A DNA stretch of 64,000 nt from Flavobacterium azooxidireducens. GTDB lineage: Bacteria > Bacteroidota > Bacteroidia > Flavobacteriales > Flavobacteriaceae. The stretch's first letter is position 1; each line of letters starts with the position of its first letter. Made by a program: the position numbers and the translations under genes. Shown here piece after piece: positions 43,043 to 52,700 of the stretch. Under the pieces are notes generated by a model. That model ran no database searches. It had not been told where the DNA came from and was given only the letters and a program-made list of their open reading frames with translations. Location: assembly GCF_023195775.1 (NCBI RefSeq), contig NZ_CP096205.1:1426001-1490000 (forward strand). Reading direction: 5' to 3'.

Positions 43043-43897
43043 ATGTTCAAATTTAATTTGAAGCAAATGCTATGCTTCTTTTCTATGCTTCTTTTAAGCC
43101 AAATTTCCTTTACACAAACCGAAAATACAACAAAAGACAGTTTGTATATCGAAGAAGTTTTAACCAAAACCGAAAAACCAAAAGTACTTCACGCAGAGCC
43201 ATTGTACATCGATTTAATTAGAGATTTAGGTGCCAGAAAAGGCGAAAAAGAATGGAATCTTGGTTTTGGAATTACCGACAACAACGACTATGATGAATAT
43301 TTAGCTTTAGTAGAATATGAATGGGCTCCGATTGACCGATTAGGTTTAGAAGTCGAATTACCATTTACGATTTACCCTTCCAACAGCAACGGAATGGCTC
43401 CGGGAAGCAAGCTCAACAGCTTAAAATTGGCCGGACAATATTCTTTTTTTGTTTCCGAAAAGAAGAAAACATCATTAGCCATTGGTTATATCCACGAATT
43501 TGAAATGAATGAATTTGATAATTACCAAAATGGAAGATTGTTTGTTGGAAATGTTTACAATCCGTTTTTTGTAGCAGCAAAACGTTGGGGAAATAATTTT
43601 CACACCCTACTCTATACCGGACCGGCTTTTATTCATCATTTTGAAGACAATTCAACTTATACCAACTGGCAAATTAACAGCAACGTTCATTATATGATTC
43701 CGGGGACACGGAATTTTATTGGAGTGGAATTCAATAAAGAAGTTACAAAAACCGATTTTGATATGACCATTCGTCCGCAAATGCGAGTTGGAATTGCAGA
43801 TAATTTACTGATAGGAATTGTAACAGGAATTCCAATTAGTAGGGAAAACGAACGATTTAGTACTTTTTTTAGGTTGATTTACGAACCTGGCCATTAA
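43043..43897 (+). CDS. Predicted outer-membrane beta-barrel protein (HAEPLYIDLIRDLGARKGE family)
   Basis: This 284-aa protein has a signal peptide (LCFFSMLLLSQISFTQ) and the conserved start VLHAEPLYIDLIRDLGARKG, recognised from other Bacteroidota proteins of unknown function. Alternating amphipathic strands with aromatic ends (YDEYLALVEYEWAPIDRLGL, YSFFVSEKKKTSLAIGY, NIGVEFNKEV-type) suggest a barrel of roughly ten to twelve strands. Homologues often lie near metal-transport genes, but no such gene is seen here. A terminator hairpin follows the stop. Confidence 0.6.
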   Translation: MFKFNLKQMLCFFSMLLLSQISFTQTENTTKDSLYIEEVLTKTEKPKVLHAEPLYIDLIRDLGARKGEKEWNLGFGITDNNDYDEYLALVEYEWAPIDRLGLEVELPFTIYPSNSNGMAPGSKLNSLKLAGQYSFFVSEKKKTSLAIGYIHEFEMNEFDNYQNGRLFVGNVYNPFFVAAKRWGNNFHTLLYTGPAFIHHFEDNSTYTNWQINSNVHYMIPGTRNFIGVEFNKEVTKTDFDMTIRPQMRVGIADNLLIGIVTGIPISRENERFSTFFRLIYEPGH

Positions 43898-43901
43898 AAT
43901 A

Positions 43902-43924
43902 AAGGCTCCTTTTTAGGGAGCCTT
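43902..43924. terminator. Bidirectional terminator between convergent genes
   Basis: AAGGCTCC and GGAGCCTT enclose a short AT loop; A's precede and T's follow, so it can serve both converging genes. Confidence 0.7.
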
Positions 43925-43929
43925 ATTTA

Positions 43930-45381
43930 TTAGTTATCAAAATAATTGACTTTGTAATAATTTATATGATCCGTTTCTACTAACCAAATACCTTCCTGAG
44001 AAAACAAGGTCTTAAAAGATAGATTCTCATTGTTTTTAATACTTGCTAAGTACGCATTAAAATCTTTATTTATCTTATTGGCAATAAGAGAATTAACATC
44101 AAATATTTTATTTTGAAACTCTTCTATAAAGTAATGTGGATAAAATAATCTTTTAGCTCCTGTGCTAAATAATCTTATCTTTTTTTCATCAAATAGTAAC
44201 TTTTCTGTAGATATTAAATCGCCATTATGACTATTTAAGATAGAATAATGAATATGTTCATGAACGTAATCTGTTCCAGTAGAAAACAAAATCTTATCAT
44301 CAAAAATATCTAAATCCACAAATAGACGATATAGGTGCCTTTTTTTATTAAAATGGCTTTCATCTTTTATCTCATGAAAAGATTCCCAAATTTTATCACC
44401 GTTTTTATTGAATTTAAATATATAATATCCTGTTGCTACATTGAAAGTGTTCAAGCTTTCAGCTTTTGGTCCTGTTATGCCGTATATATAAACATTTTCA
44501 TCTTTATCTACCACAAAATTATTAATTGCAAGATCATGCGAGAAAATGGGTAAATTATTAACAATTGCTGTTGTTGTTTTAGAACCTCCATTATTTGAAT
44601 AAACAAAATACGTATTCTCTTTATTTAACTCTATTTTGAAAGAATCTTCATTAATAAACTTACCCTCAGTGTTATAGTTAGTTCTATACATAATAATAGT
44701 TCTATAATCTGCGGAAATTGATTTTGAAATAATTTGAAACCCTTCATTTCCTACGACATAATAACCAAATCCAATCTTATTTTTCTTTGGAATATATTTT
44801 ATAAAACCTTCTCCTTCAATTCTTTCTATCGACGGTTTATCAATTTTATTTTTTATTGCTTTTCTTGTATTAATATCTGTAACTTCTATAAAAATATCAT
44901 CTTCTTTACAGTTTACATCCTCATTTCCTTTTTGATTAGAAATTCCAAACTCGTAAGTATCATTAAATCCATAATTCCTAAAGTTGAAAGCATACTTTCT
45001 GGTTTTATATTCATACTTAACTTTTTTTGATGGAATTCCATTTGTAAAAATTCTATAAAAAGGACCTGTATATGACATCTTTGCATAATCTTCAACATAA
45101 AATGATTTTTCAGTTGTTGAAAATCTTAAATTCATTACGGCTTCATTTTCTAATAAAATTTCCTTCGTACCTAAATGATCATAACTATAAATATTTTTAA
45201 TCATCTCATTTGTGCTTATTCCTAAATAAGTTCCTGATGAAAATACAATTTTATTTTCCTTAGGTAGAAAATTTATCCTCAATGGAATATAATCTTTTTC
45301 AATTTTTTCGTCTAAGATTAATGTTTGTCCAAAACAAAAAAATGATGAAAACACTAAAATAACTGGGTAAATTTTTTTCAT
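43930..45381 (-). CDS. Exported hypothetical protein
   Basis: With the start at 45381 (MKKIYPVILVFSSFFCFGQ) the protein has 483 aa and a clean signal peptide. An ATG 48 nt further upstream would overlap the previous gene and add a non-signal extension. The mature part is beta-rich with repeated motifs such as IVFSSGTYLG, NVYIYGITGPKAESLNTFNV and DDKILFSTGTDYVHEH, which hint at a beta-propeller. No T9SS sorting domain is seen. No family is recognised. Confidence 0.6.
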   Translation of the reverse strand: MKKIYPVILVFSSFFCFGQTLILDEKIEKDYIPLRINFLPKENKIVFSSGTYLGISTNEMIKNIYSYDHLGTKEILLENEAVMNLRFSTTEKSFYVEDYAKMSYTGPFYRIFTNGIPSKKVKYEYKTRKYAFNFRNYGFNDTYEFGISNQKGNEDVNCKEDDIFIEVTDINTRKAIKNKIDKPSIERIEGEGFIKYIPKKNKIGFGYYVVGNEGFQIISKSISADYRTIIMYRTNYNTEGKFINEDSFKIELNKENTYFVYSNNGGSKTTTAIVNNLPIFSHDLAINNFVVDKDENVYIYGITGPKAESLNTFNVATGYYIFKFNKNGDKIWESFHEIKDESHFNKKRHLYRLFVDLDIFDDKILFSTGTDYVHEHIHYSILNSHNGDLISTEKLLFDEKKIRLFSTGAKRLFYPHYFIEEFQNKIFDVNSLIANKINKDFNAYLASIKNNENLSFKTLFSQEGIWLVETDHINYYKVNYFDN

Positions 45382-45400
45382 ATTCAGTATAATTAAAAGT

Positions 45401-46057
45401 TTAAAAATAAAAGATAATATTGCCTGCAATAATTCCCAAATTCCCTTTCAATTTTCCATCGGCTAAAAGAGCAACTTCATCTTGGTTATTGAGATTATTC
45501 AAAATATTGGTTACGCCATATTGATAACTCAAACTCAAACGAATATTTTCAAAACCACCGGAAATTCCGGCGTAAACATTAAAATTAATTGGATTGATGT
45601 CTTCAATATCTTTTACGCTAAGCAATTCATTACCCACAATAATATTATTCTCGTCAGAACTATTGAACTTTAACTTACTGTTCACTTGCAATACAGGACC
45701 AAAATCTAATGAAACCGGACCTCCTCCTATTTTGTAACAAAATAACAAATGTACTTGAACAGCCATCATTTTTAAATCGACTTCCTTTTGAGAATTGCTG
45801 GAAAATGTTTCAATAGCAAATTTATTTTCGGAGAAATTCATTCCGTAAATCATCGAAAAATTGTTGTAGTAATTTCCACGCATAGACAGTCCGCCTGTCC
45901 AACTAGTGCCGGGTTTTATAGCAAAATTATCTGTGTACAAATCGGTTTGATTTATCCCTAAACTAATTCCGATGTGGTTATAGTCACCTTTACCATATTG
46001 AGCCGAAATTGTGCTTGTAAAACCAAGTAAAACCAACGCTAAAAAATATCTTTTCAT
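45401..46057 (-). CDS. PorT-like outer-membrane beta-barrel protein
   Basis: The start at 46057 (MKRYFLALVLLGFTSTISAQ) gives 218 aa with a typical signal peptide; the longer frame from 46081 adds MLQLYTQF. Strands such as HIGISLGINQTDLYTD, SWTGGLSMRGNYYNNFSMIY, VQVHLLFCYKIGGGPVSLDFG and RLSLSYQYGVTNIL look like a small outer-membrane barrel of the Bacteroidota PorT/OMP_b-brl type. The substrate is unknown. It ends with an aromatic residue (NIIFYF), as expected for Bam recognition. Confidence 0.65.
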   Translation of the reverse strand: MKRYFLALVLLGFTSTISAQYGKGDYNHIGISLGINQTDLYTDNFAIKPGTSWTGGLSMRGNYYNNFSMIYGMNFSENKFAIETFSSNSQKEVDLKMMAVQVHLLFCYKIGGGPVSLDFGPVLQVNSKLKFNSSDENNIIVGNELLSVKDIEDINPINFNVYAGISGGFENIRLSLSYQYGVTNILNNLNNQDEVALLADGKLKGNLGIIAGNIIFYF

Positions 46058-46131
46058 GAATTGTGTATAAAGTTGTAACAAACGTACGAGAAATTTCGTA
46101 TCATTACATATAACCTAAAAACTATTTTTCT

Positions 46132-47100
46132 ATGTTTACTTACATTTTTATTGCTATTGCAGTCTTGTTACTGTTAGCCTCATTTTTCACCGTTAAACAA
46201 CAATCGGCTGCGGTGATTGAACGTTTTGGAAAATTCAGTAGCACCAGACAATCCGGTTTACAACTTAAAATCCCTGTGATAGATAGAGTTGCCGGACGAT
46301 TAAATTTGAGAATTCAACAATTGGATGTTATTATTGAAACGAAAACAAAAGACAACGTATTCGTAAAAATGAAAGTTTCTGTTCAGTTTAAAGTGATTCA
46401 AGAGAAAGTATACGAAGCTTTTTATAAATTAGAATATCCGCACGATCAAATCACTTCGTATGTATTCGACGTTGTGCGTGCCGAAGTACCAAAATTGAAA
46501 TTGGATGATGTTTTTGAGCGTAAAGATGATATTGCTGTTGCCGTAAAACGTGAGTTGAATGAAGCAATGACTACTTATGGTTATGACATCATCAACACGT
46601 TGATTACCGATATTGATCCGGACATTCAAGTAAAAAATGCGATGAACAGAATCAACGCTGCTGACCGTGAAAAAACCGCTGCAGAATATGAAGCAGAAGC
46701 AGGAAGAATCAGAATTGTAGCGAAAGCAAAAGCGGAAGCAGAAAGCAAAAGATTGCAAGGTCAAGGTATTGCCGACCAAAGAAGAGAAATTGCTAGAGGT
46801 TTGGTGGAAAGTGTGGATGTGTTGAATCGCGTTGGAATTAATTCGCAAGAAGCATCTGCTTTAATTGTGGTTACACAACATTATGATACGTTGCAAGCAA
46901 TTGGTGCTGACACAAATTCAAACTTGATTTTGTTACCTAATTCACCACAAGCCGGAAGTGATATGTTAAATAATATGGTAGCTAGTTTTACCGCGAGTAA
47001 CCAAGTTGGTGAAGCGATGAAAAAAGGAGCTATCAAAAAAGCAAATAGAAAAATTGCACCGAAAGATGAATTCGGTACGACCGAAGAAGATGAAGAATAA
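46132..47100 (+). CDS. SPFH/band 7 (stomatin-like) membrane protein
   Basis: In this 322-aa protein an N-terminal membrane segment (FIAIAVLLLLASFFTV) is followed by the SPFH domain: KQQSAAVIERFGKFSSTRQS, GLQLKIPVIDRVAGRLNLRI, TKDNVFVKMKVSVQFKV, and FDVVRAEVPKLKLDDVFERK. A coiled coil (INAADREKTAAEYEAEAGRI, AKAKAEAESKRLQGQGIADQ) and a short acidic tail follow. Such proteins form oligomeric rings at membranes and stabilise membrane proteases or microdomains. No NfeD partner gene is next to it. A strong terminator follows. Confidence 0.88.
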   Translation: MFTYIFIAIAVLLLLASFFTVKQQSAAVIERFGKFSSTRQSGLQLKIPVIDRVAGRLNLRIQQLDVIIETKTKDNVFVKMKVSVQFKVIQEKVYEAFYKLEYPHDQITSYVFDVVRAEVPKLKLDDVFERKDDIAVAVKRELNEAMTTYGYDIINTLITDIDPDIQVKNAMNRINAADREKTAAEYEAEAGRIRIVAKAKAEAESKRLQGQGIADQRREIARGLVESVDVLNRVGINSQEASALIVVTQHYDTLQAIGADTNSNLILLPNSPQAGSDMLNNMVASFTASNQVGEAMKKGAIKKANRKIAPKDEFGTTEEDEE

Positions 47101-47106
47101 AATGAG

Positions 47107-47131
47107 AGAGACCTTCGGGTCTCTTTTTTTT
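47107..47131 (+). terminator. Terminator with UUCG tetraloop
   Basis: AGAGACC-TTCG-GGTCTCT followed by a run of T's, 7 nt after the SPFH gene. Confidence 0.85.
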
Positions 47132-47177
47132 GTTTTTATTGGATACCGATTTGAAAGCTAAATTTAATGGAACACGG

Positions 47178-47199
47178 ACCTGCCTGTCGGCAGGCAGGT
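47178..47199. repeat. GC-rich palindrome (ACCTGCCTG-TCGG-CAGGCAGGT)
   Basis: This 9-bp-arm hairpin resembles short GC-rich palindromes common between genes of Flavobacteria; it stands out against the AT-rich surroundings. Confidence 0.65.
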
Positions 47200-47536
47200 T
47201 TGATGGATGAAAAGAATTTACGCTGATTTTTTTTGAAGCTTTGCTTAATGGATTTTGAAGGATTTTTTAGAACACAGATTTTGGAAATCAAAAAAATTAT
47301 TTTCTCACAGAAATCACGGAAAGCACAGAAATTTTAGTTTTCGAATTTTTAAGAATGAAAAAACGGTTAGAAATTCATCAAAAACGAATTAGAGCCGTTT
47401 AAATTCACTTTAATGAAGTGAGGCATAAAATCACATTGCTGATTATTTTTTCTGTCTGAAAAAAGCTCTAAAAAAGCCGTTTTTGATTGTTTTTGATAAT
47501 AGAAATTAAAAATCAATAGAAAATAGTAATAATAGA

Positions 47537-47562
47537 AAAAGCCACAGTAATTTGTGGCTTTT
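47537..47562. terminator. Hairpin AAAAGCCACA/TGTGGCTTTT
   Basis: A 10-bp stem flanked by A's and T's, symmetric, so it may terminate transcripts from either side, including glnS reading on the minus strand. Confidence 0.6.
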
Positions 47563-47592
47563 ATAGTTTTTATTTATAAAGTTCTATCGCTG

Positions 47593-47709
47593 TGTCATTT
47601 CGACGATAGGAGACTCGAGCGATAGCGAACAGGCGAAGCAAATCACATAATGTTGATAAACGAATATTTTATTTTCGATATGTGATTTCTCCCTTAGGTC
47701 GAAATGACA
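47593..47709. repeat. Palindromic intergenic repeat (TGTCATTTCGAC ... GTCGAAATGACA)
   Basis: The 12-bp terminal inverted repeats are perfect. Inside, AATCACAT and ATATGTGATTT form a second pair. The TGTCATTTCGAC ends are familiar from dispersed repeats of many Bacteroidota genomes, probably MITE- or REP-like. Confidence 0.75.
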
Positions 47710-47728
47710 AACGAGCTGAAAAAAATTT

Positions 47729-49411
47729 TTACTCCTTCGCTTCCACTTTTGCCCAAGTATCTCTCAAACCAACGGTTTTATTAAAAACCAATTTTTCTGC
47801 AGAAGAATCTTTATCAACACAAAAATAGCCTAATCGTTGAAATTGAAATTTATCTTCCGGTTGAGCGGTTTGTAAACTTGGTTCAACATATCCGGTAATT
47901 ACTTCTAATGAATTGGGGTTGATGTAGTTTTTAAAATCTACTTCTTTATCGCCATCCGGGTTTTCATGCGTAAATAATCGGTCATAAATACGAACTTCTG
48001 CTGCCACGGCGTGCGGAACAGAAACCCAATGAATGGTTCCTTTTACTTTGCGTTGACTAGCTTCTGTGCCACTACCCGACTTTGAATCCACATCATACGA
48101 AGCGTGAATTTCGGTGATATTTCCATCAGCATCTTTGATGACATTTTCACCTTTGATAATGTAAGCATTTTTTAAACGCACTTCTGTTCCCAACGTTAAT
48201 CTGAAAAATTTCTTATTGGCTTCTTCTTGAAAATCTTCTCTTTCGATGTATAATTCTTTTGAAAAAGGCACTTTTCTGTAGGTCAAAATTTCTTCTTCCG
48301 GATTATTTTCAGCATCCAACCATTCTTCTTGACCATCAGGATAATTGGTAATGACTAATTTTATCGGATTCAAAACAGCCATCACACGAGGAGCGGTTTT
48401 ATTCAAATCTTCGCGAACGCAGAATTCTAAAAGTGAAACATCAATTAAATTAGTTCGTTTAGCAATACCAATTGTTTTGGCAAAATTCCGAATGGAAGTT
48501 GGCGTGTAACCTCTTCTTCTCATTCCTGAAATCGTACTCATTCTGGCATCATCCCAAGCGGTTACGTGACCTTCTTGAACCAATTGCAGTAACTTTCGTT
48601 TACTTACAACTGTGTGCGAAAGGTTTCTTCTCGCAAATTCTCGTTGTTTCGGACGAACTTTATTCGCATCATAAATTTGATCTAAAAACCAATCGTATAA
48701 TTCTCTGTGTGGTAAAAATTCCAGCGTACAAAGTGAATGAGAAATTCCTTCGATATAATCACTTTCACCGTGAGCCCAATCGTACATTGGATAAATGCAC
48801 CATTTGTCGCCAGTTCTGTGGTGATGTTTATGTAAAATTCGATACATCAACGGATCACGCATCAACATATTCGTAGAAGCCATATCGATTTTAGCACGTA
48901 AAACGTGTGTTCCTTCCGGAAATTCTCCGTTTTTCATACGTTCAAAAAGATCAAGATTTTCTTCTACCGAACGATTTCTGTAAGGACTATTTGTTCCCAC
49001 TTGTGTTGGCGTACCTTTTTGTTTTGCCATTTCTTCCGAAGATTGACTATCTACGTAAGCTTTGTCTTTTTTGATAAATTCAACTGCCCAATCATACAAT
49101 TCTTGAAAATAATCAGATGCATACCGCTCTTCTGCCCATTGATAGCCAAGCCATTGCACATCGCGTTTGATGGCATCTACATATTCTTGTTCTTCCTTGG
49201 CGGGATTGGTATCATCAAAACGCAAATTTACCGGCGATTGATAATCAATTCCTAATCCGAAATTTAAACAAATAGAACTGGCGTGACCTACGTGAAGATA
49301 TCCGTTTGGTTCCGGCGGAAAACGAAAACGAAGTTTATCCTTGGCAAAACCATTCTTTAAATCTTCTTCGATAATTTGTTCAATAAAATTGAGCGACTTT
49401 TCTTCTGACAT
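47729..49411 (-). CDS. glnS: Glutaminyl-tRNA synthetase
   Basis: From ATG 49411 (MSEEKSLNFIEQIIEEDL) the protein has 560 aa; the longer start at 49432 adds MSLILLI and overlaps the -7 box. The class I HIGH-type motif is FPPEPNGYLHVGHASSICLN, then LRFDDTNPAKEEQEYVD, YDWAHGESDYIEGISHSLCT and the KMSKS-type VVSKRKLLQLV. The C-terminal beta-barrel anticodon-binding domains contain YIKGENVIKDADG-like and GTIHWVSVPHA segments. It charges tRNA-Gln. TATTTTTG at 49437-49430 on the minus strand is a likely -7 box. Confidence 0.97.
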   Translation of the reverse strand: MSEEKSLNFIEQIIEEDLKNGFAKDKLRFRFPPEPNGYLHVGHASSICLNFGLGIDYQSPVNLRFDDTNPAKEEQEYVDAIKRDVQWLGYQWAEERYASDYFQELYDWAVEFIKKDKAYVDSQSSEEMAKQKGTPTQVGTNSPYRNRSVEENLDLFERMKNGEFPEGTHVLRAKIDMASTNMLMRDPLMYRILHKHHHRTGDKWCIYPMYDWAHGESDYIEGISHSLCTLEFLPHRELYDWFLDQIYDANKVRPKQREFARRNLSHTVVSKRKLLQLVQEGHVTAWDDARMSTISGMRRRGYTPTSIRNFAKTIGIAKRTNLIDVSLLEFCVREDLNKTAPRVMAVLNPIKLVITNYPDGQEEWLDAENNPEEEILTYRKVPFSKELYIEREDFQEEANKKFFRLTLGTEVRLKNAYIIKGENVIKDADGNITEIHASYDVDSKSGSGTEASQRKVKGTIHWVSVPHAVAAEVRIYDRLFTHENPDGDKEVDFKNYINPNSLEVITGYVEPSLQTAQPEDKFQFQRLGYFCVDKDSSAEKLVFNKTVGLRDTWAKVEAKE

Positions 49412-49781
49412 AATCAATAAAATGAGCGACAAAAATACGGAAAAATTTACCTATTTGCCGTAAATGATTTTTTAAAAAAATTCAACCAAAATGTTAGTCT
49501 GTTTCTAAATAATCGACCAACTGCAATTGTTGTTACGGTTTTCAATACGGGTAATTACGGTTTCCCGCAAACCTGCTTACCGTTCATCGATTTTAATGTT
49601 AAATTTACTTAGTCATCTAAATATTTATATACTTTTAGTGAAACAAATTTCAAAAACAGATAGAAACAGAAAACCATTTATCGTTTTTTTCGTAATTAAG
49701 TGTAGTGTAGTGCCTATTTAAATTACAAAATAACAACCGATTGCTTTTGGGGTAAAAGCAGTCCGACATAAAGAGTGTTTT
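49412..49781. other. Divergent intergenic region upstream of sprC and glnS
   Basis: About 370 nt. It holds the glnS -7 box (49430-49437) and TTTGCCGTAAAT (49454-49465), a 12-mer also found upstream of the T9SS propeller gene. Repeated TTACGG words (49530-49590) are also present. No gene is convincing. Confidence 0.5.
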
Positions 49782-52700
49782 ATGGTTTGGAAAATTACCC
49801 CAAGAAAATTATTTTTTTCTTTTTTGTTTCTGATGTTGCTTAACAGCATCGGAAATGGGTATGCCCAAACGATAGTAATTGGCACACCTTCATTAGGATT
49901 CACTCAAGCTTGTGCTTCACAAGGATTTAATTCATACAATCTTAGTTTTACATTTTTCCCGGTTTCCAATGTTCAGGCGGGAAATCAATTTATTGTGGAA
50001 CTTTCTGATCCGTCGGGCAATTTTGGTTCGGCAACGACATTAACGACTTCTACTAGTGTAACTTCACCGGTAAATGTTTCTTTTGCTATGCCAACAACGG
50101 TTGCCGGAGAAGCGTACAGAATTAGAGTTAGAAGTACAGCTCCGGCAGTTACAAGTCCGGTAAGTGTTGCTTTTTCTGCTTATTACGCTGTTCACAATCA
50201 ACCTTTTTCAATTAATAATAATTCGGGAACCGTTTCTTTTTGTGAAGGAGGAAATATAACATTACAAGTTGATAATACAGGAACGCCGGCTTCACCTCTA
50301 TTCTATTCCGGTTTATCGTATAAATGGTACCGCAATTTTGCTGAAGTTTCAGGAGCAACCGGACCATCATTAAACGTAACTCAATCCGGAAATTATTATG
50401 CGATTGTAGATTATGGAAGTTGTGTGATGAATTCCTATTCAAACATTGTTTCTGTTAATGTAACTGCCGGTATAAATCTATCGATTTCATCTGCTGGGAA
50501 TGTCGATTATATTTGTGATGGAACGCCACGCCTTTTAACATCATCTCATCAAAATACAGGTTACGTTTATCAATGGTTTAAAGATAATGTGGCCATTTCG
50601 GGAGCAACCGGACCAACGTACAATGCTGCACAAGAAGGAATCTATAAATTAAGAATTACGTTTGGTGGTTGTGTTTTTGAATCGAATGCCATCTTCTTAG
50701 AACTAATTGAATTAGATATTGATTGGAATGTGGATGCGAATGAAGTCATCATTCCTGGCGAACAACTTCAAATTAATTCGGTAAATAATGCGACGTCGCC
50801 AACCTATCAATGGAGAAAAGATAACGTAGTTATTGCGGGTGCGACTACTGCAAATTACACTGTTACACAACCAGGAACGTACCAATTGACGGTAACCGAA
50901 ACACAAGGTTGCACTATTTCTGAACAATTGACAGTTGTGGTTCAATATCCTATTGGGTTTACGGTAACTATTCAAAATTCCGGCGATTATCAATCGTGTA
51001 ATGTGACGAATGCTACGTTGTCGTTGAGCTCGATTATTGCACAAACTTCTTCCGGAAACGTAACGGTTTCTCTTCCAAATTCAAACTTTTCGTATCAATG
51101 GTTACTGAATAATTCATCAATTGCAGGAGCTACCGGAACATCACATACAGTTAACGATGCAACACAAAATGGATCATATAAACTTCGTGTTACCATTCCA
51201 ACGTTTGCTCCTATTGAATCAAATGCCATTTCGATTGCTTTGCAACTTCCAACACCGGTGTTAACAGCCGTTGGAAGTTTGTGTGGAACTAACTCAGTTC
51301 AATTAAACAGTTCTGTAACCAACAGCATTTTTATTTATAAATGGTATCGAAATAACACGTTAATTACCGGAGCAATTCAACCAAGTTACACAACCAACCA
51401 AGCCGGAAATTATCATTTAGTGATTTCGTATGGAGCTTGTTCGATTACATCAAATACGGTGAATTTGGAGCAAAACAGCATCACAGCCAATTTGAATTTA
51501 CCTGCCACCTCGATTATCATTCCGGGAGAAACCAAAACCTTAACCGCCACAACCAATGCTGTAGATCCAACTTTTGAATGGTTTAGAAATAACGCAATTA
51601 TCTCAGGACAAACCGGTTCGTCAATCAATGTGACACAAAATGGCGTTTACAAAGTAATTGTTACACAAACAACAGGTTGTAATGCAACGCAAGAAGCTGT
51701 TTCCGAATTGGTTTATCCGGATTCTTTTAACGTGACAATTGCGGCAAATGCGGGTTATTCTCCTTGTGGAAGTGAGGGGGCGACTTTATCAATTACTAAT
51801 TTTAATGCTGTTAGTTCTTCTGAAACAATATCCATTTTAAACAACTCCTTTGGATATGTTTATGAATGGTTTAAAGATGGCGAATTGGTGCTTTCATCAT
51901 CAAGTACAACCTACACCGTTCCTTCATTTTTAGAAAATGGTTTGTATGAATTACGTGTTACCATTCCAACATTTGCACCAATTGAATCAAATGCAATTTC
52001 GATTGCTTTGCAACTTGAAACTCCGGTCGTAACCGCGGTTGGAAGCTTATGCGGAACAAACTCAGTTCAACTAAACAGTTCTGTAACCAACAGTATTTTT
52101 ACATACAATTGGTATCGCAACAACACCTTAATTACCGGAGCAATTCAACCAAGTTACACCACCAATCAAGAGGGAAATTATCATTTAGTAATTTCATATG
52201 GAACTTGTACGGTTACATCAAATACGGTGAATTTAGAACTAAACAGCATTACAGCGAGTTTGAATTTACCCGCACTTTCTATTATCATTCCGGGAGAAAC
52301 CAAAACCTTAACTGCAACAACCAATGCGGTGAATCCTTCTTTCGAATGGTTTAGAAATAACGCAATTATTTCGGGACAAACAACTTCGTCAATCAATGTG
52401 ACGCAAGACGGTGTTTACAAAGTAATTGTTACTCAAACAACCGGTTGTGATGCAACACAAGAAGTTATAGCTGAATTGGTTTATCCTGATTCTTTCAACG
52501 TGACAATTGCTGCAAATACAGGTTATTCTCCTTGTGAAAGTGACCAAGCAACGTTATCAATTACAAACTTTAACGCGGTTAGTTCTTCTGAAACAATGTC
52601 TATTTTAAACAATTCCTTTGGGTATGTTTATGAATGGTTTAAGGATGGAGAATTGGTGCTTTCATCATCCAATACAACCTACACTGTTCCTTCTTATTTA

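Larger units (their letters stand above)
47132..47728. other. Intergenic region with dispersed repeats
   Basis: About 600 nt lie between the SPFH gene and glnS. The region contains a GC palindrome, phrases such as CACAGAAATCACGGAAAGCAC (eroded repeats), a second hairpin, and a palindromic repeat listed separately. No gene was found. Confidence 0.6.

Noticed and set aside
46429..46848. 139-codon frame opposite the SPFH gene
   Set aside because: Antisense to a well-supported gene, Cys/Phe-rich mirror composition, no homology pattern.
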